From: Purshia tridentata
Taxonomy: Eukaryota > Streptophyta > Magnoliopsida > Rosales > Rosaceae
Direction of reading: 5' to 3'
Length of the DNA: 64,000 nucleotides
Assembly (NCBI GenBank): GCA_003254885.1
Contig: QANT01003439.1
Location: forward strand, 1-64,000
Shown here: positions 12,025 to 24,445 of the stretch, piece after piece
Numbering within the stretch: the stretch's first letter is position 1
Layout of the letters: every line of letters begins with the position of its first letter
The notes under the pieces: generated by a model
The model's input: the letters and a program-made list of their open reading frames with translations, nothing else
What the model was told of the DNA's origin: nothing
Database searches by the model: none
Translations under genes and position numbers: made by a program

Positions 12025-13888
12025 CTACTCATCGTACTCCCACTTGGAGACAGGGGAGCGATAACCTACTCGTTCACCTTCACCTTGTTCTTCCATTCTC
12101 AAGTCGAGCAAATGAATTTGTCTTTTAATCCAGAAAGGATCATCTGGCCTCAGCCACAGAGCTTCACCAGTATCCTTGTGATTAAAATCTGGTTGTCGTG
12201 GATTCCGCTTTTGTTTCCTATTATCCCACCATTCATATGGATTGGTAAAAAATACTTGCCATAAGTGAAGGCGATCCTTATACTTTTCCAAACCAGCTCC
12301 ATCTAAATGTAGTCACAAGGATAAAACATTTTTCATTCAGGAAACAGTAAAAAAAAATTTATGAAAGTACGAGAAAACCAAAGACAACCACATTGAAAGA
12401 TAGCAACAACTCGTGTGAAAAACATTGTAACATAATGATGGCAATACCTTCATTGTATAGTTCCTCATGATTTTTGAAGCTTGATCCTTGTCCAGGTCGT
12501 GCTACATAATTCAACTCCCTCACTACTAACTAAAGGCAACAATTCAATGATCATACATAGGCATATGTGTGTGTGTGTGTGTAGGAAAACCACTTGCACT
12601 TATCAGTGTACATAAATTAAAGAAAAAATCAATAATAAATTTATCATGACCATTTTATTGTACGCAACTCAACTGATTGCCACTGACTGAAAATTTTATC
12701 ACCTCCAGAAACATATATAACCTACAAATACTTCCTATTTTGACTCGTGAGGAAAAAATGACAAAAGATCACCTCAATTTGAACCAGGAGATGTGAAACT
12801 AATGACTTAGCTACGGTTCTGAGGATAACGTATCCTTGGTGGATCAGAGAGGACAACATATCAATGCCAAACAAAGAGAAATACCAACTAAAGAATTAAT
12901 AAATAAGTCTAGGGTATTATGTGCATGAAACAGGATATAAAAATTTCTAAATGTTCTAAAAACATAAAACATGCTAACCTTGTAATACAGTCTCAAATGC
13001 CCACTCGGATCAGCCTCTGTGTTAGAAAACAATTGACCTGAGACATAAATAAAATCATTCGGTTTCAAATGTTTGAAAGACAATTCTGCCATCTCGTCCC
13101 ACATCGTCAGTAGTATCCTGTTCAGAAATTCTACATGAGCTTGCTAAGTTGAAAAACATGCTATCATTAAGTTGAAGACAAACGCAAGCATCATAAAGGA
13201 ACAAATAGAATTTGATTCTGCTATCCAATTCTTAAAAGTCGAATCAATCACCATAGCCCTAATCATAAGTAATGGTCACAAGACTCACAACTATAACAAC
13301 AATGAAACCATTCATTACTTAGAATCATAAATTTTAGCTCATCCCTAAAATTGAGATTTTAAATAGGCATTTGAGTAATTGTCAAAAAATCCAAGTAAGT
13401 TACTACTCTTGCACTACTGGGTCTCCCAGTATCACTGTCATTTTGCCTTATATTAGACCAATTCACTTAAGACTAGTCTCATAAAACCAAAATTTATTTC
13501 CAAAAAGGAAAAAACAAATAAATGCATAAACTGACCTAAAAGTAGTGTCCGATTGAGAGGAGTTTCTGACGCTGAGCAAAGTATAAACGCCAAACGAACC
13601 ACCAGCCCTGTTGTTTACGACCCGAAGGGGGCGAATCACTGAGCCAATAAAGCTAGCAGAGTTTACCAAATTCAAATTCTGTGGATGCCATCGAAGCCAT
13701 GTGATCGTCCTGGGACGCTGGAACTTGAGTTTGTGCTCATAAACTGCGCTGCCTTCTTGTGAGTCGTCGAAGAAGGAATTTGAAAACCTAGGGTTAGGGG
13801 CTGAAGACGAAGAGAAGGCGGCGAGGCTTTGTGAGAATAGTGAGGGGCTTCGTTTTTTGAACGAGAATAGAAGACGAAGCGCCTTCAT
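12025..13888 (-). CDS. OSB1: OSB organellar single-stranded DNA-binding protein
   Basis: Plant-specific organellar ssDNA-binding protein. OSB1 in Arabidopsis limits recombination of mitochondrial DNA repeats. Four exons (13536-13888, 12979-13117, 12448-12529, 12025-12302) give 283 residues. The N-terminus (MKALRLLFSFKKRSPSLFSQ) is basic, Ser-rich and poor in acidic residues, as expected for an organellar presequence. The middle part, with IGSVIRPLRVVNNRAGGSFG and FIYVSGQLFSN, matches an OB-fold SSB-like domain. One C-terminal PDF motif starts near residue 210 (NPYEWWDNRKQKRNPRQPDF, then HKDTGEALWL). A single PDF motif suggests OSB1 or a close paralogue; which OSB, and whether it goes to mitochondria or plastids, I cannot decide. 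The start is the only Met ahead of the targeting-like stretch. Confidence 0.86.
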
Positions 13889-15533
13889 ATGCGTTGGATG
13901 ATCGCGATCATGAACTGAATTTGGAATTTGGAGGTGGGGTTTTGGCGGGTTTTCCAGAGTTCGGACATTTTGTCGGCGGGGTTAGTTTTGTTTCAAGTAA
14001 AAAATGAGATTTTGAGCTGTACTGGGTTTTGGACTATCGGACTCCATTGTGTTTATTTGGGCCTTAAAATCTGCTAATGGGCCAATCGGTAATCGATTTC
14101 TGTCGATGATTTCATTCATTGGATTCACGGTCGATCATGAAGGCCCCTATAGATTGGTCCCATCAGAAAACCAACAATGTAACAATAAAAATGTGACTCG
14201 TGAAAAAGAGTAATTCTTCGGTATAACGGTCACATCTTGCCATGTTACTAATCTATTTATATTATATTTACAGACTTTGGTTCATGGAATGAAGTTATTG
14301 ATAATCAATTGCTATGCCTTTTTCATGAATAATAAAATGCAAGATTCTCATTTTTATGTTTGATAATATTAGAAAAATAATCATAAAAAATTGTTTTAAT
14401 TTTCATTCCCCCTAACAAATTTTTTAGTGAAAATACTATTGAGATGAACAAAAGTACAAGTTACAAATGAAGACAACTTTACAATGTGCATACCATATGT
14501 GATGCAAATGTTGACGGTTTATATTTCACTATTAAGATAAAAAAAAGTTTGCTCATTAAATATATTTGTATACCATAAAGTGTTATAAATGTTATTTACC
14601 AATGATTTACAAGCAAGAGTTGACACTTTTTTTTAATATGAACTAAAGTAAGCAATTAAATATTGAGGAATTGACATTTTTACTATAAGAGTTAAACCCG
14701 AAAAGTCACCACGATATGTTTTTATCTCGTAGTGTGATTTTTTTTTGGCAAAATCATGCTGCGATTTTATTATAAATACTCTTGAAGGAAATCCCTCAAT
14801 GCCTTGCCACCCGACAAATATTTGATTTGACTACTTTATTTGGAAAGACCAAAAGTAAGCTGACAGTAATATCGTTGCCTGGGTGGGTGTTGACGTGGAC
14901 CACATCGGGTAATACAACACTCATAGTGTTCCAAAGCTCCATGTTAAACTCGCGCTCATAGTTAATTAGTTAATTACACGGTACGGACATGACTGACAGC
15001 TGTTAATGTCTGTGAATAATTTTGAAGTGGCTGGGGGTTGTTTTTCACGAACCCTTTGTTCGGTTGACCAAGTCCCCTGCCAAGCCACGTAGGCCTTGCA
15101 GTACGCACACGGCGCATTCTAGATTTTGTCAACTTCAACTTTCTTCCGTTGAGCAGTTAAAAGACTACAAAATAATAGTAATTTAATTAACCAGCAGAAG
15201 GTCGTCACATGCATTGACATTGTAACACACACTTGTGGTTGGTTCGTTCCTGCCTCGTGTTCTTAATTCTTACTGGCTGATTCCGACCTTCCCGACAATG
15301 ACGACGACGATGAGCTCAAAGTCTTAAAAGCTTGGGATCGAGGCTGCCTCTCAAGTTTCAATTCTCAGGTCTAACTCTGAAACTATTGACCATAAGATTC
15401 AAAGTGTTTGAATTTATCAAAACTAAAAAGTGTTTTGAATTTATTAATCAAACAAGCAAATTAAACGAAGTAAGAAGGAAATTCAGAAAGCTAAGCAAGA
15501 AGCAACGAAGCTGTTTCCCAATTCCCATGGGAT
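13889..15533. other. Divergent promoter region, OSB and MAPKKK
   Basis: This spacer separates two divergently transcribed genes. The OSB side holds site II motifs, listed separately. The MAPKKK side has a long potential leader (about 15240-15533). A poly(T) run near 14738-14748 is followed by GGCA and a loosely similar flank, possibly an old short insert. No gene is supported. Confidence 0.45.
14058..14083. promoter_or_regulatory. Pair of site II (TGGGCC) elements upstream of OSB
   Basis: TGGGCC occurs at 14058-14063 and 14078-14083, about 170-195 bases upstream of the OSB start codon. Site II elements are bound by TCP factors and are typical of plant housekeeping, ribosomal and organelle-biogenesis genes. 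Their presence fits an organellar DNA-maintenance gene. The function is inferred from motif and position only. Confidence 0.55.
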
Positions 15534-18500
15534 ATGGCACACCACAATCGCATAGACCTCGTGACACTTTCAAACGACGGCTTTAACAACACCACAGTCT
15601 TTCACCTACCTTGCTTTCCCGATCACCTAATGCCTCCTCCTTCTTCTTGTCCCTCTTCTCTTCACAAGCTCTCTTCCTCTGCTTCCTCTTCTTTTGCTGG
15701 AACCGTTTCAGTTACTGGTAGTGATGCTAATAAGAATAGCGAACAGAGCCCCAGGCGGCTCACGCGCCAGAGGAAGCTCCGCCACCTCAGCAACCAGGAC
15801 CTTGGTTTATACTTCCCCGAGAAATCTCGTTCATCGCCCACTTCGCCTGAATATTCGACCCGAAAGTCACGCTCGCCGCCCCATGCTGCTGGGTACAACT
15901 GCAGGTCCGCCTCCTCTTCCGTTCCGCCACAAGGCAGCCCACAACCCTTGCCGCTTCCAGAATCATTTACGATCCGGAGACCCGACTCCGTCGCTAAAGA
16001 TGGGTTTGGCAGGTAACCCTTTTTGTATGTGAATTTTAGAATTCATTTTTAGTTTTCTAGTGCCTTGTTAAAATGTTGAGCTGGGGTTGTCGTTTTTGCT
16101 GTCTGAACCATCAGGAGGAGCACAGATCAAGTAGCTACAGGCTCAGCATCAGTGAGAGTTTCGAGAAATCATCATGGGGCGTCCTCCCAAGAAGTAAATG
16201 CTGGGCGTTTTAATCACACCTTGGGGCTGAATGTTTTTTCTAGGAGCACTGCAGCAAATGGTTTCTCAAGTCATCCTCATAGCTCACATAGATCAAACGT
16301 TGTCGATGTTTTCCCTTCGCATGTTGCCGCCACCACTTCGCCCAATTTTTCAAGCAGTGCTCATAGAAGAATGTCACGAGATATTAATTTTGAATATGTG
16401 AATTGTAACTTGAGCAGGAGTGCTCCAACAAGTGTTTTTTCAAGTCCTGCAGTGAGCCCCCGGAGATCAAACACCGGGGATCATTTTCCTTCTTTTATGA
16501 CCCCTAATCAGGATGCCTTCCCTCCAAAATTATCACTAAACAAACCTGCACATAGTCCTTGTCATTCTCCTCTTCACAGCCCCACAGCCCGAAGTCAACA
16601 CTTCAACCAGAAGGGTTCAAATGGATTTGCATCTTCCGAGTGGCCTGAAAGTAATGGTCATGTCAATGCTCACCCATTGCCTCTGCCTCCTGGAGCAGGG
16701 CCATCATCACAGTCATCTACCACATCCATATCATCAATGAAAGGTCAATGGCAGAAGGGAAAACTTATTGGACGGGGAACCTTTGGTAGTGTTTATCTTG
16801 CAGCTAACCGGTATGCTACTCTCTAGAAGCTCTGGCTAGTTTTTCTTGACTTGCTACCATTACTTTAGACTTTTTTTTTTTTTTTTTTCACTTTAGCTCT
16901 GTTAAGGTTTCTAATTATATGACAGAGAGACTGGGGCCTTGTGTGCAATGAAGGAAGTTGATCTCATTCCTGATGATCCTAAATCTGCTGAATGTATAAA
17001 GCAATTGGAGCAGGTCCTTTTTCTGGAGTCCTTTAATTCAAAAGGCATTTGCAGTTATATATTGTAATCTAGCTTTAAGTTTACCTGACTAACAAAATTT
17101 CTTGTTGCAGGAAATTAAAGTCCTCCGTACACTAAAGCATCCAAATATTGTGCAGTATTATGGTAGTGAAATAGTGAGTATCTCATTTATATATTCAAAT
17201 CTATTAAAGACTAATATTTGCAAATTTTACTGAATTTGGAAATATTGTTTATGCATGTGCAGATTGATGATCACTTCTACATATATTTGGAGTATATTCA
17301 TCCTGGATCAATCAATAAATATGTCCAAGACCATATTGGAGCTATGACAGAATCTGTAGTTCGCAATTTTACCCGCCATATACTCTCTGGGTTGGCTTTT
17401 TTGCATAGCACCAAGACAATTCACAGGTGACAATAATGCTTTGCATAGCAGAGTTATTTTGTAATATCACTTATCTGTTAAAAGGAGCTTGCATACTTCA
17501 TAAACTGCTGTCTTAACAAAATGTAGAGACAACTTGAAGTTTTTGAAAAATGTTTTTCTTGAAAAACATGTATAGGTAAACTGTAGAGATTCTTAATATC
17601 TTCCCACTTGTCCAGTTAAAATGGGAGAAAAAAAGTATGCAAAATCATTTGCATTTCTCTGTCTGAAACTTTTTTTCTATATTGAGTGAAGTTTTCATGA
17701 TTGTGCTAGGGATATAAAGGGTGCAAATTTGCTTGTTGATGCATCAGGCGTCGTTAAACTTGCCGATTTTGGGATGGCCAAACATGTGAGTAATTAATTG
17801 CCATAAACACCTTAAAATTTGTTTATTAATGTAAAATGCATATATGTTTCCCATGAACTAGTGTAGTCTATAAGTGTTGTTGCTTCGTTTTAGTTAACTT
17901 GTTGTGACTGACATAATCTCTTGATAAATTGATGTTCAGTCACTTGTGTGTTCTGTTCCTATATATTTACACTCCCTCCTGTATTTTTCTGGGTTTTTAT
18001 ATAAATAATTTTTTTGCATTCAGCTTAGTGGACAATCATACAATCTTTCTTTGAAGGGCAGTCCATACTGGATGGCTCCTGAGGTAATCACATCATCATT
18101 ATCCACTAAATTTGTAGTTGGCCTGTACATGCTGTATATAGAGTATAGATGCCTTTTTTGTATTGTGCAGGTCATAAAGGCTGTGATACAGAACGATGCT
18201 GATCCTGACCTTGCTTTGGCTGTTGATATATGGAGCTTGGGGTGTACCATCATTGAGATGTTCACTGGAAAACCTCCATGGAATGACTTTACAGGAGTAA
18301 GTTAATGATCAAACTTGCTATGCTTTATTCATCATAGTTTCTGATATTGCTTTAACATCTTCTCTTGTCTTCTATTTCTCAGCCTCAAGCTATGTTCAAG
18401 GTTCTGAACAAAACCCCGCCTATACCTGAGACATTATCGGCAGAAGGAAAAGACTTCCTCAATTGTTGCTTTCGTAGGAATCCTGCAGAAAGACCATCAG

Positions 18501-18769
18501 CTAGTACGCTACTTGATCATCCTTTTGTACGAAATTCCCAAGATCAAAGTGTATCATTGTACACGCAGACTTTTTCTATGATAAACATAATGGTAAGTTT
18601 TCACATTCATGGGAAAGCATGGAATTCGTAAAAACAATCATATGACTAGTAAATTGATGTCTTGGCATGGTGTGTGTGTGTGCACTTGTAGGATAAATTG
18701 CATAGTCCGAGGGACCGTATTAAGCAAAAAGTTGGTCGAATGTTGGTGTCTCCACGCACTTCTAACTGA
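15534..18769 (+). CDS. MAPKKK5: MAPKKK5-like MEKK-type protein kinase
   Basis: Serine/threonine kinase of the plant MEKK group (MAPKKK3/5/YODA clade) that would phosphorylate MAPK kinases; Arabidopsis MAPKKK5 acts in chitin-triggered immunity. Ten exons (15534-16012, 16115-16810, 16926-17013, 17111-17173, 17263-17426, 17710-17785, 18024-18083, 18171-18296, 18383-18592, 18692-18769) give 679 residues. The long Ser/Pro-rich N-terminal region contains RLTRQRKLRHL (75-85), shared with MAPKKK5, and HPLPLPPGA before the kinase. Kinase landmarks: GRGTFGSVY (379-387), Lys401 in AMKE, HRDIKGANLL with Asp498, DFG at 516-518, then GSPYWMAPE. All catalytic residues are present. The tail after the kinase is short (ends SPRTSN), whereas remembered Arabidopsis MAPKKK5 has a long Ser-rich tail. 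The last exon of only 78 bp is supported by phase and a GTAG-type acceptor, but is the least certain part. Confidence 0.9.
16861..16905. repeat. Poly(T) insert with short flanking repeat in MAPKKK intron 2
   Basis: A run of about 18 T lies between two copies of ACTTTAG (left copy ends near 16870, right copy near 16896). This resembles a poly(A)-only retroposition on the minus strand with a 7-base target repeat. The repeat is short enough to be coincidence. Confidence 0.35.
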
Positions 18770-19697
18770 GAGGTGGTTTTGCATCACTCTTCATGCCATG
18801 TTGTGGAGGATCATCCCTGTCCATGATTAAAGCCTGCGTCTTGGTGTTCCAAACAACCATCCTTCTCTCATGGATGGGAAGTCCCAAACCTCTGAAATCA
18901 GAACTATGTTTTAGGATGAAATGGAACGAGCTTTCTCTCACTTATTATTAGGAAGATGCTAGCTTTTTTCTTCGGAAATTCTTGACTTCATATGGGTTTA
19001 CAAGTGAAATCAACTCAGTGGAATTTGGAAGTTGGTTATCACATTCGTCAACTTCTCGTAGGACTTTCAACAAGCACGAGGGAGGGGTTCATACTGGGGA
19101 AATGTTTTCACGCGGAGCTTGGATTAGTTGGAAAACTATAGATTATGTGTACATTTTCACATAGAGAAGATGATGGGCGTGGTCATATTAATTTGTAAAT
19201 ATTAATTTTGTATTGACTCTCTCAAAAGAAATTTTAAACTTATTTCTGTCTCATTATATAATTACAATCAACAGTTATTTGATTGAATCGATTTTGTAAT
19301 CTTTTCCATTGTCTTTGTTTTTACCCTAACTCTTAATTTTATATATTACCAAATCAACTTCAAATTATAATGAATAAACTTTGAATTTGCAATACACAAT
19401 TCGGGTTGAAACTTGAAAGTCAAGAATATATAAGTACAAAACAACCTCTGAATGTACGTTAACTTTCTTTTTGCATTAGTGGGAAAAATACGTTAACTTC
19501 ATCTATAAGCTAAATGAAAAATGTGAATGATGATATATTACATTTGCCGTAACAAAATTTATGCCGCCAAATCTCATATTTTCTTGAACTTAGACTTTCC
19601 ATCCTTGTGACCTAAATACTTGTCAATATCCTCCTCACCATAGTTTCCTCCCCCCTTCCTCTTCTTGCCTCCACTTTCTTTAATTTTCTGGAGAATT

Positions 19698-19746
19698 AAA
19701 ACTTAAATCACGTTTTTTTTTTTTGCCAAAAAACTTAAATCACGTT
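19698..19746 (-). mobile_element. Tiny poly(A)-tailed insert with 17-base target repeats
   Basis: AAAACTTAAATCACGTT occurs at 19698-19714 and again at 19730-19746. Between the copies lie only about 15 bases, which read TTGGC followed by A on the minus strand. A poly(A) end plus a 17-base exact direct repeat is what target-primed reverse transcription leaves, here with almost the whole body missing. The source LINE or SINE family cannot be named. Confidence 0.7.
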
Positions 19747-20045
19747 AATCAACAATAGAAAACCTAATTTTTTTAATTAGCTGTAGAATAAGAAAACTAA
19801 TTACTTACAGCTGATCGAACTAAAAAACCAATAAATTCAATGGGATACACCATACAGATGGAAACACACTCCTTGATATTGACAAGTATATAAAGAAAGA
19901 AGATAACACCAACTTAGGAACAACATTTCCATCTTTTGGCCCCTGTGACACGTTCTAACAATAGCATGACTTCCTCTTCTTTAGCAAGCAGGAAATTCAG
20001 GTAACTTTCGGCCTAAACATTAACAAAGCGGGTATGTTACGGGTT

Positions 20046-20226
20046 TGGGCCGGGAATGGATTTTTTATATAAAATTCTCAGAAACTAAGTAAAACTAACT
20101 CGGGGAAATGCGTAGCGGAAATGTTACTGCTACTGCTAGAGCAACACCAATGCAGCACTTCTCAAGTTTAAACAACCGAAATGTGAATGAAGCATCCAAA
20201 CCGTGATTTCAGCATTGGAAGGCCCA
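20046..20226. promoter_or_regulatory. Site II-type motifs upstream of GCP5
   Basis: TGGGCC at 20046-20051 and GGCCCA at 20221-20226 lie 40-220 bases ahead of the proposed GCP5 start codon. These are the TCP-binding site II motifs found at genes active in dividing cells, which fits a gamma-tubulin complex subunit. They are seen as motifs only. Confidence 0.5.
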
Positions 20227-20265
20227 AATTATTTATAAAAATCAGAACTTTCCTCTAATTTTTTG

Positions 20266-23200
20266 ATGGGGAAGCCTCTTTGCTACGGTACTCGATTCGC
20301 TTTTCCTTATCTTTTACATGTTTCTAATTTTTATTAATTTTCTGAAAGTATTTCATGGAATTCATATCTTCCTTTAATCTTCAGATGCTGGAAATACAGA
20401 GGCTTCGCAAGGTTTAATCAATAGGATCTACGGTGTCTTCTCCGATGGCATACATTTTGCAGCACCAATTTCCTCCTCCAGAACCAATGAACTTGACTTG
20501 GTAATCCCTTGTTCTGCTATATTAAGTTTTTCAGTAAATGGGTTTGGATTAAGGAACCTAAAAGGAACACTAAATTTTTTTTTTCTTTTATTTGTTTTCG
20601 TTCCAAGGTTCGCGGTGTGTTACAAATGTTGCAAGGATTTTCTAGTTCACTATTTTGTTGGGACCAAAATGGAAAGCATTTTCAAGCCAAAAGTGGGATT
20701 TATTTGAGCCACCTGTCTCATACAAGTCTTCACGCCATTGTCAATCAATTTGTGTACGCTGCAACATACTTACAACTGGTGCAAATTGTGGTCAATAACA
20801 TTGAGAAACCCATAAGGCTACCTCCTCCTACATTGAGGGCTTTCGCGTGCTCGGTTTCTGCATGGCTTAAGGTGTGTTTTGGATTCAATTCGTTGTATGA
20901 AATTTGCTATTTTCTAATTGTCATTTTTTTAGTAATCATTTTTATGTCTAAGTCGTATTTGTGTTTGGGCAGAGGTTGCGCGATATTGCTTTAAAGGAGG
21001 AAATGAAGATAAGCAAAGATGGCATTGGAACAACTCCTACGTTATTGGGACTGGCCAGTTCCTTATCTAGGTTTGTACACTGTTGGCTCGAAAACCTTAT
21101 CTGTTGGGGACTATTACCACCTAAAAGCTTATGAGAATTAGCAACATTTTTATGATGCTTCAATTTTTTTATTGATTTCCGAGGTTGCTGCCTCAGCCCT
21201 AGATGGCATTAAGTGCTTAATTCACGTTTTGGTGTTCATATCTTCTTGCAATGGATATCACTGATGACATTTTATTGATCTAGTCTTTGCTCTGGTGCTG
21301 AGTATCTATTGCAAATAGTGCATGGTGCCATCCCCCAAGTGTATTTGGAGTCTAATTCTTCTCTTCCTGCTGCTGACTTGGCTGTTCATGTCCTTGACCA
21401 TCTTTACAAAAAGTTGGATGAAATGTGTCTTGTGCGAGGGGGTGAGGTTGTGACTACATTTTTGGTTCCATCTTATGGTTTCTTGTTTATTATTCGTGGT
21501 TCACCTCGCTCATGCAATCCAAATTTGGATGTTATGCTAATTTCAGGAGGAAAATTACCAGATGTTACTTCATTTATTTGTTGGAAGTATATTGCCATAT
21601 ATTGAGGGCCTTGATTCTTGGCTTTTTGAAGGAACACTTGATGATCCATATGAGGAGGTAATTGTAATTGGAACTTGTCCCAACAATTTGCAGCAGTTTA
21701 TTTAGTATTAGTTTCTGTTCAAGGGTATGGGAAGGTCTTAGATATAAATTCTTTTTTTTCGCATCCTTCAAGTGCATGGGTGGCTCCAATCCGTTATGTG
21801 TTGGTTAGAATTTTGCATGCCATATGATTCTAATATCTATTGTGATTATAGTTTACCTTACAATTTGAATAGGCAACATATATGAAGCTATTTTCTTTTG
21901 GATGTGGTATGTTCTCCATATATTATCCTTAGTGAACACTTTTATGGTCGTTCCTGTCTTTGCAGATGTTCTTTTATGCTAATAGAACAATATCAGTTGA
22001 TGAGGCTGACTTCTGGGAGAAGAGCTATCTATTGAGGCAAGTACAAAGTCAAGTGTTAGATGCCGAGGTATCCTCCCCATCTAATGCAAGTGACCACATA
22101 CCTGTAATGAATGACAAAAAGGAAATGGGTCAAAGGGAATCCATCTCAATGTCTAGTTTTATGAAAGGAAAGGAATGGAGCAATAAAGACCTTCAATCAT
22201 GTCCATTTTTTATTAAGGACATAGCTAAGTCAATTGTTTCAGCTGGAAAATCATTGCAGCTGATCCGGCATATTCCTATGACATCCTCAGTTGTATATAG
22301 AAAAGGAAATGACTGTGCGATTGATGACTTTGGCAGTTTGAATAAAGGTCTTTACTGTGGGCAAAGCATTGCAGGTTTAACTTTGTCAGAAGTTTTCTGT
22401 GTGTCATTGGCAGGTCTCATAGGCCATGGTGATCATATCTTTCAATATGTTTCCAGTAAACAAATAGTGGAAAGTGATGATGGCTTGATTTTGCCAGTAA
22501 ATTGCTCAGAGAAAATTTGGTCTAAGTTCTTGGTTGATACGCTTTTCGAGAAAAGATTGACTGAAACGAAGTCTGCATTTGAGGATGGAAAAGCATTTCC
22601 TGATTCAAAAGAAAAGAACATGCTTGCAGGTGTGGTAAATGAATTTCCCCTTTCAAGATCCTTCTGTCAGGAAAATCCTGTTATAACTGTCTGCCAAAAG
22701 ATCCTTTCTAAGAATGGGGATGCATGGAAATCATTGAACTTATCTAGAAATTTATGTCTGCCCCCTTTAAACGATGAAGTTTTACGGAAGGCTGTATTCA
22801 GTGGGGAGAGTGGATCTATTTCTGCAGTTGAAGGGACAAATTACACTTTTGGTTTCCGGTTTGGTAAATCTGAATATCTTCGTTCACAAGATGACTCAAA
22901 TATGTTACAAACGTTGTTTCCTTTTCCTACACTTCTTCCATCTTTTCAGGTATTGTTGATTGATGGTCTATGAACATTTGTCTAAATGTGGATTTTATAG
23001 CATTCATTAGGTGTATATTCTTATTGCAATTCCTTGGCAACAGGATGAGCTCCGTATGTCAGAGCTTTTACCTTTCCAGAAAAATAGCACCCTTCCATCA
23101 AGAGTTCTTACATGGATTCAATATTTTGAACCAAAAAGTAGTCCACTTCCGGTGGTTATTGTGCAGGAATGTCTTACTGTCTACATCCAGAAGCAGGTGA

Positions 23201-24414
23201 ATAGCTCAAACCCATGTACAGAACTTTAGTTTCTTGTTTTGGTTTGCATGATGTCATAATTTTAAAAATTCATTTCGATCATAGGTGGATTGTATTGGAA
23301 GGCATATATTGTCAAAATTGATGAATGATTGGAAATTGATGGATGAACTTTCAGTGTTGCGCGCCATTTACTTGTTAGGGTCAGGTATCATCTTGTATGT
23401 TGAACTTCTAATTTTCTATAAATAGGAATCTCAGATTACTTTAACGTATTTTCTGGTGCCTTGCTATCTTTAGGTGATCTGCTACAGCACTTCTTGACTG
23501 TAATTTTCAATAAGCTGGATAAAGGAGAAACATGCGATGATGATTTTGAGTTAAACACGATATTGCAGGTTCGGTTACTTTATTCACTGTAGCATTGTGC
23601 ATACTGTTTGGGGGTAGGTTCCTGAATTCTTTCTCTAGTTCCTTATGGGGCCACATCTTACTTTGGCTTAATATAAAGTATTAAAATTCTAGTTGTTACA
23701 TTTGTTTCTATTTTCTGTGTTTATTATGAACTTGTGTGTTTATATCAGTGGGAATTGGTTCAGAGATTTGAAGGGCAGTTTATAGGAAATTAGAAAACAT
23801 TTGCATGAATATGAGCTGGTGTGACTTGCGTAACTGACAGGTCTTCCTTTTTTGAATGTTGAATTGTTTCCCACAGTTAGTCCACACCTTTATAAGTTCA
23901 AACTGAGAAAATAACTTGAAATTAAAAAATGGATCAATAAATGTGTGGTATAGGGGCTTATTGTTAGATACTGCATGAACTGTTTTGACTATGCTACTGT
24001 TGGCATACCTTCCTTTTCTTCCTATTTATATCATAGTAATTTCTATTCCTTTTCACTACAGGAGTCTATAAGAAACTCCGCTGATGGTGTGCTACTAAGT
24101 GTTCCCGATTCATTGATTGTATCCCTCACCAAAAGTCATGATTTGAATGGCAATGAGCAACCTAATATGGCTGCCCTTCCCTCAACTCCTCATAAAAGTC
24201 GTGCTCACAGCTTTGGAATGGATGGACTGGATCTGCTGAAATTTACTTATAAGGTCTATTCATGTTTAAGAAAACTTCTTTCATCATATAGCACATGGCA
24301 ACCACTCTAAATGTGTTTAGGTATTGATTGTCAGGTTTCTTGGCCACTTGAACTTATTGCAAATGCGGAGGCGATCAAGAAATATAACCAGGTAATTTAT
24401 ACTTTTGGTTCAAA

Positions 24415-24445
<31 letters not shown>

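Larger units (their letters stand above)
18770..20265. other. Spacer between MAPKKK5-like gene and GCP5
   Basis: It begins with the probable 3' untranslated region of the kinase gene. It then contains AT-rich DNA, a short poly(A) insert with target repeats (listed), and the GCP5 promoter. No independent gene is supported. Confidence 0.45.

Noticed and set aside
14728-14768. Poly(T)-GGCA tract between loosely similar flanks, like the short poly(A) inserts
   Set aside because: The flanks match at only about 10 of 14 positions; it could be an old insert, but it is not distinguishable from chance.
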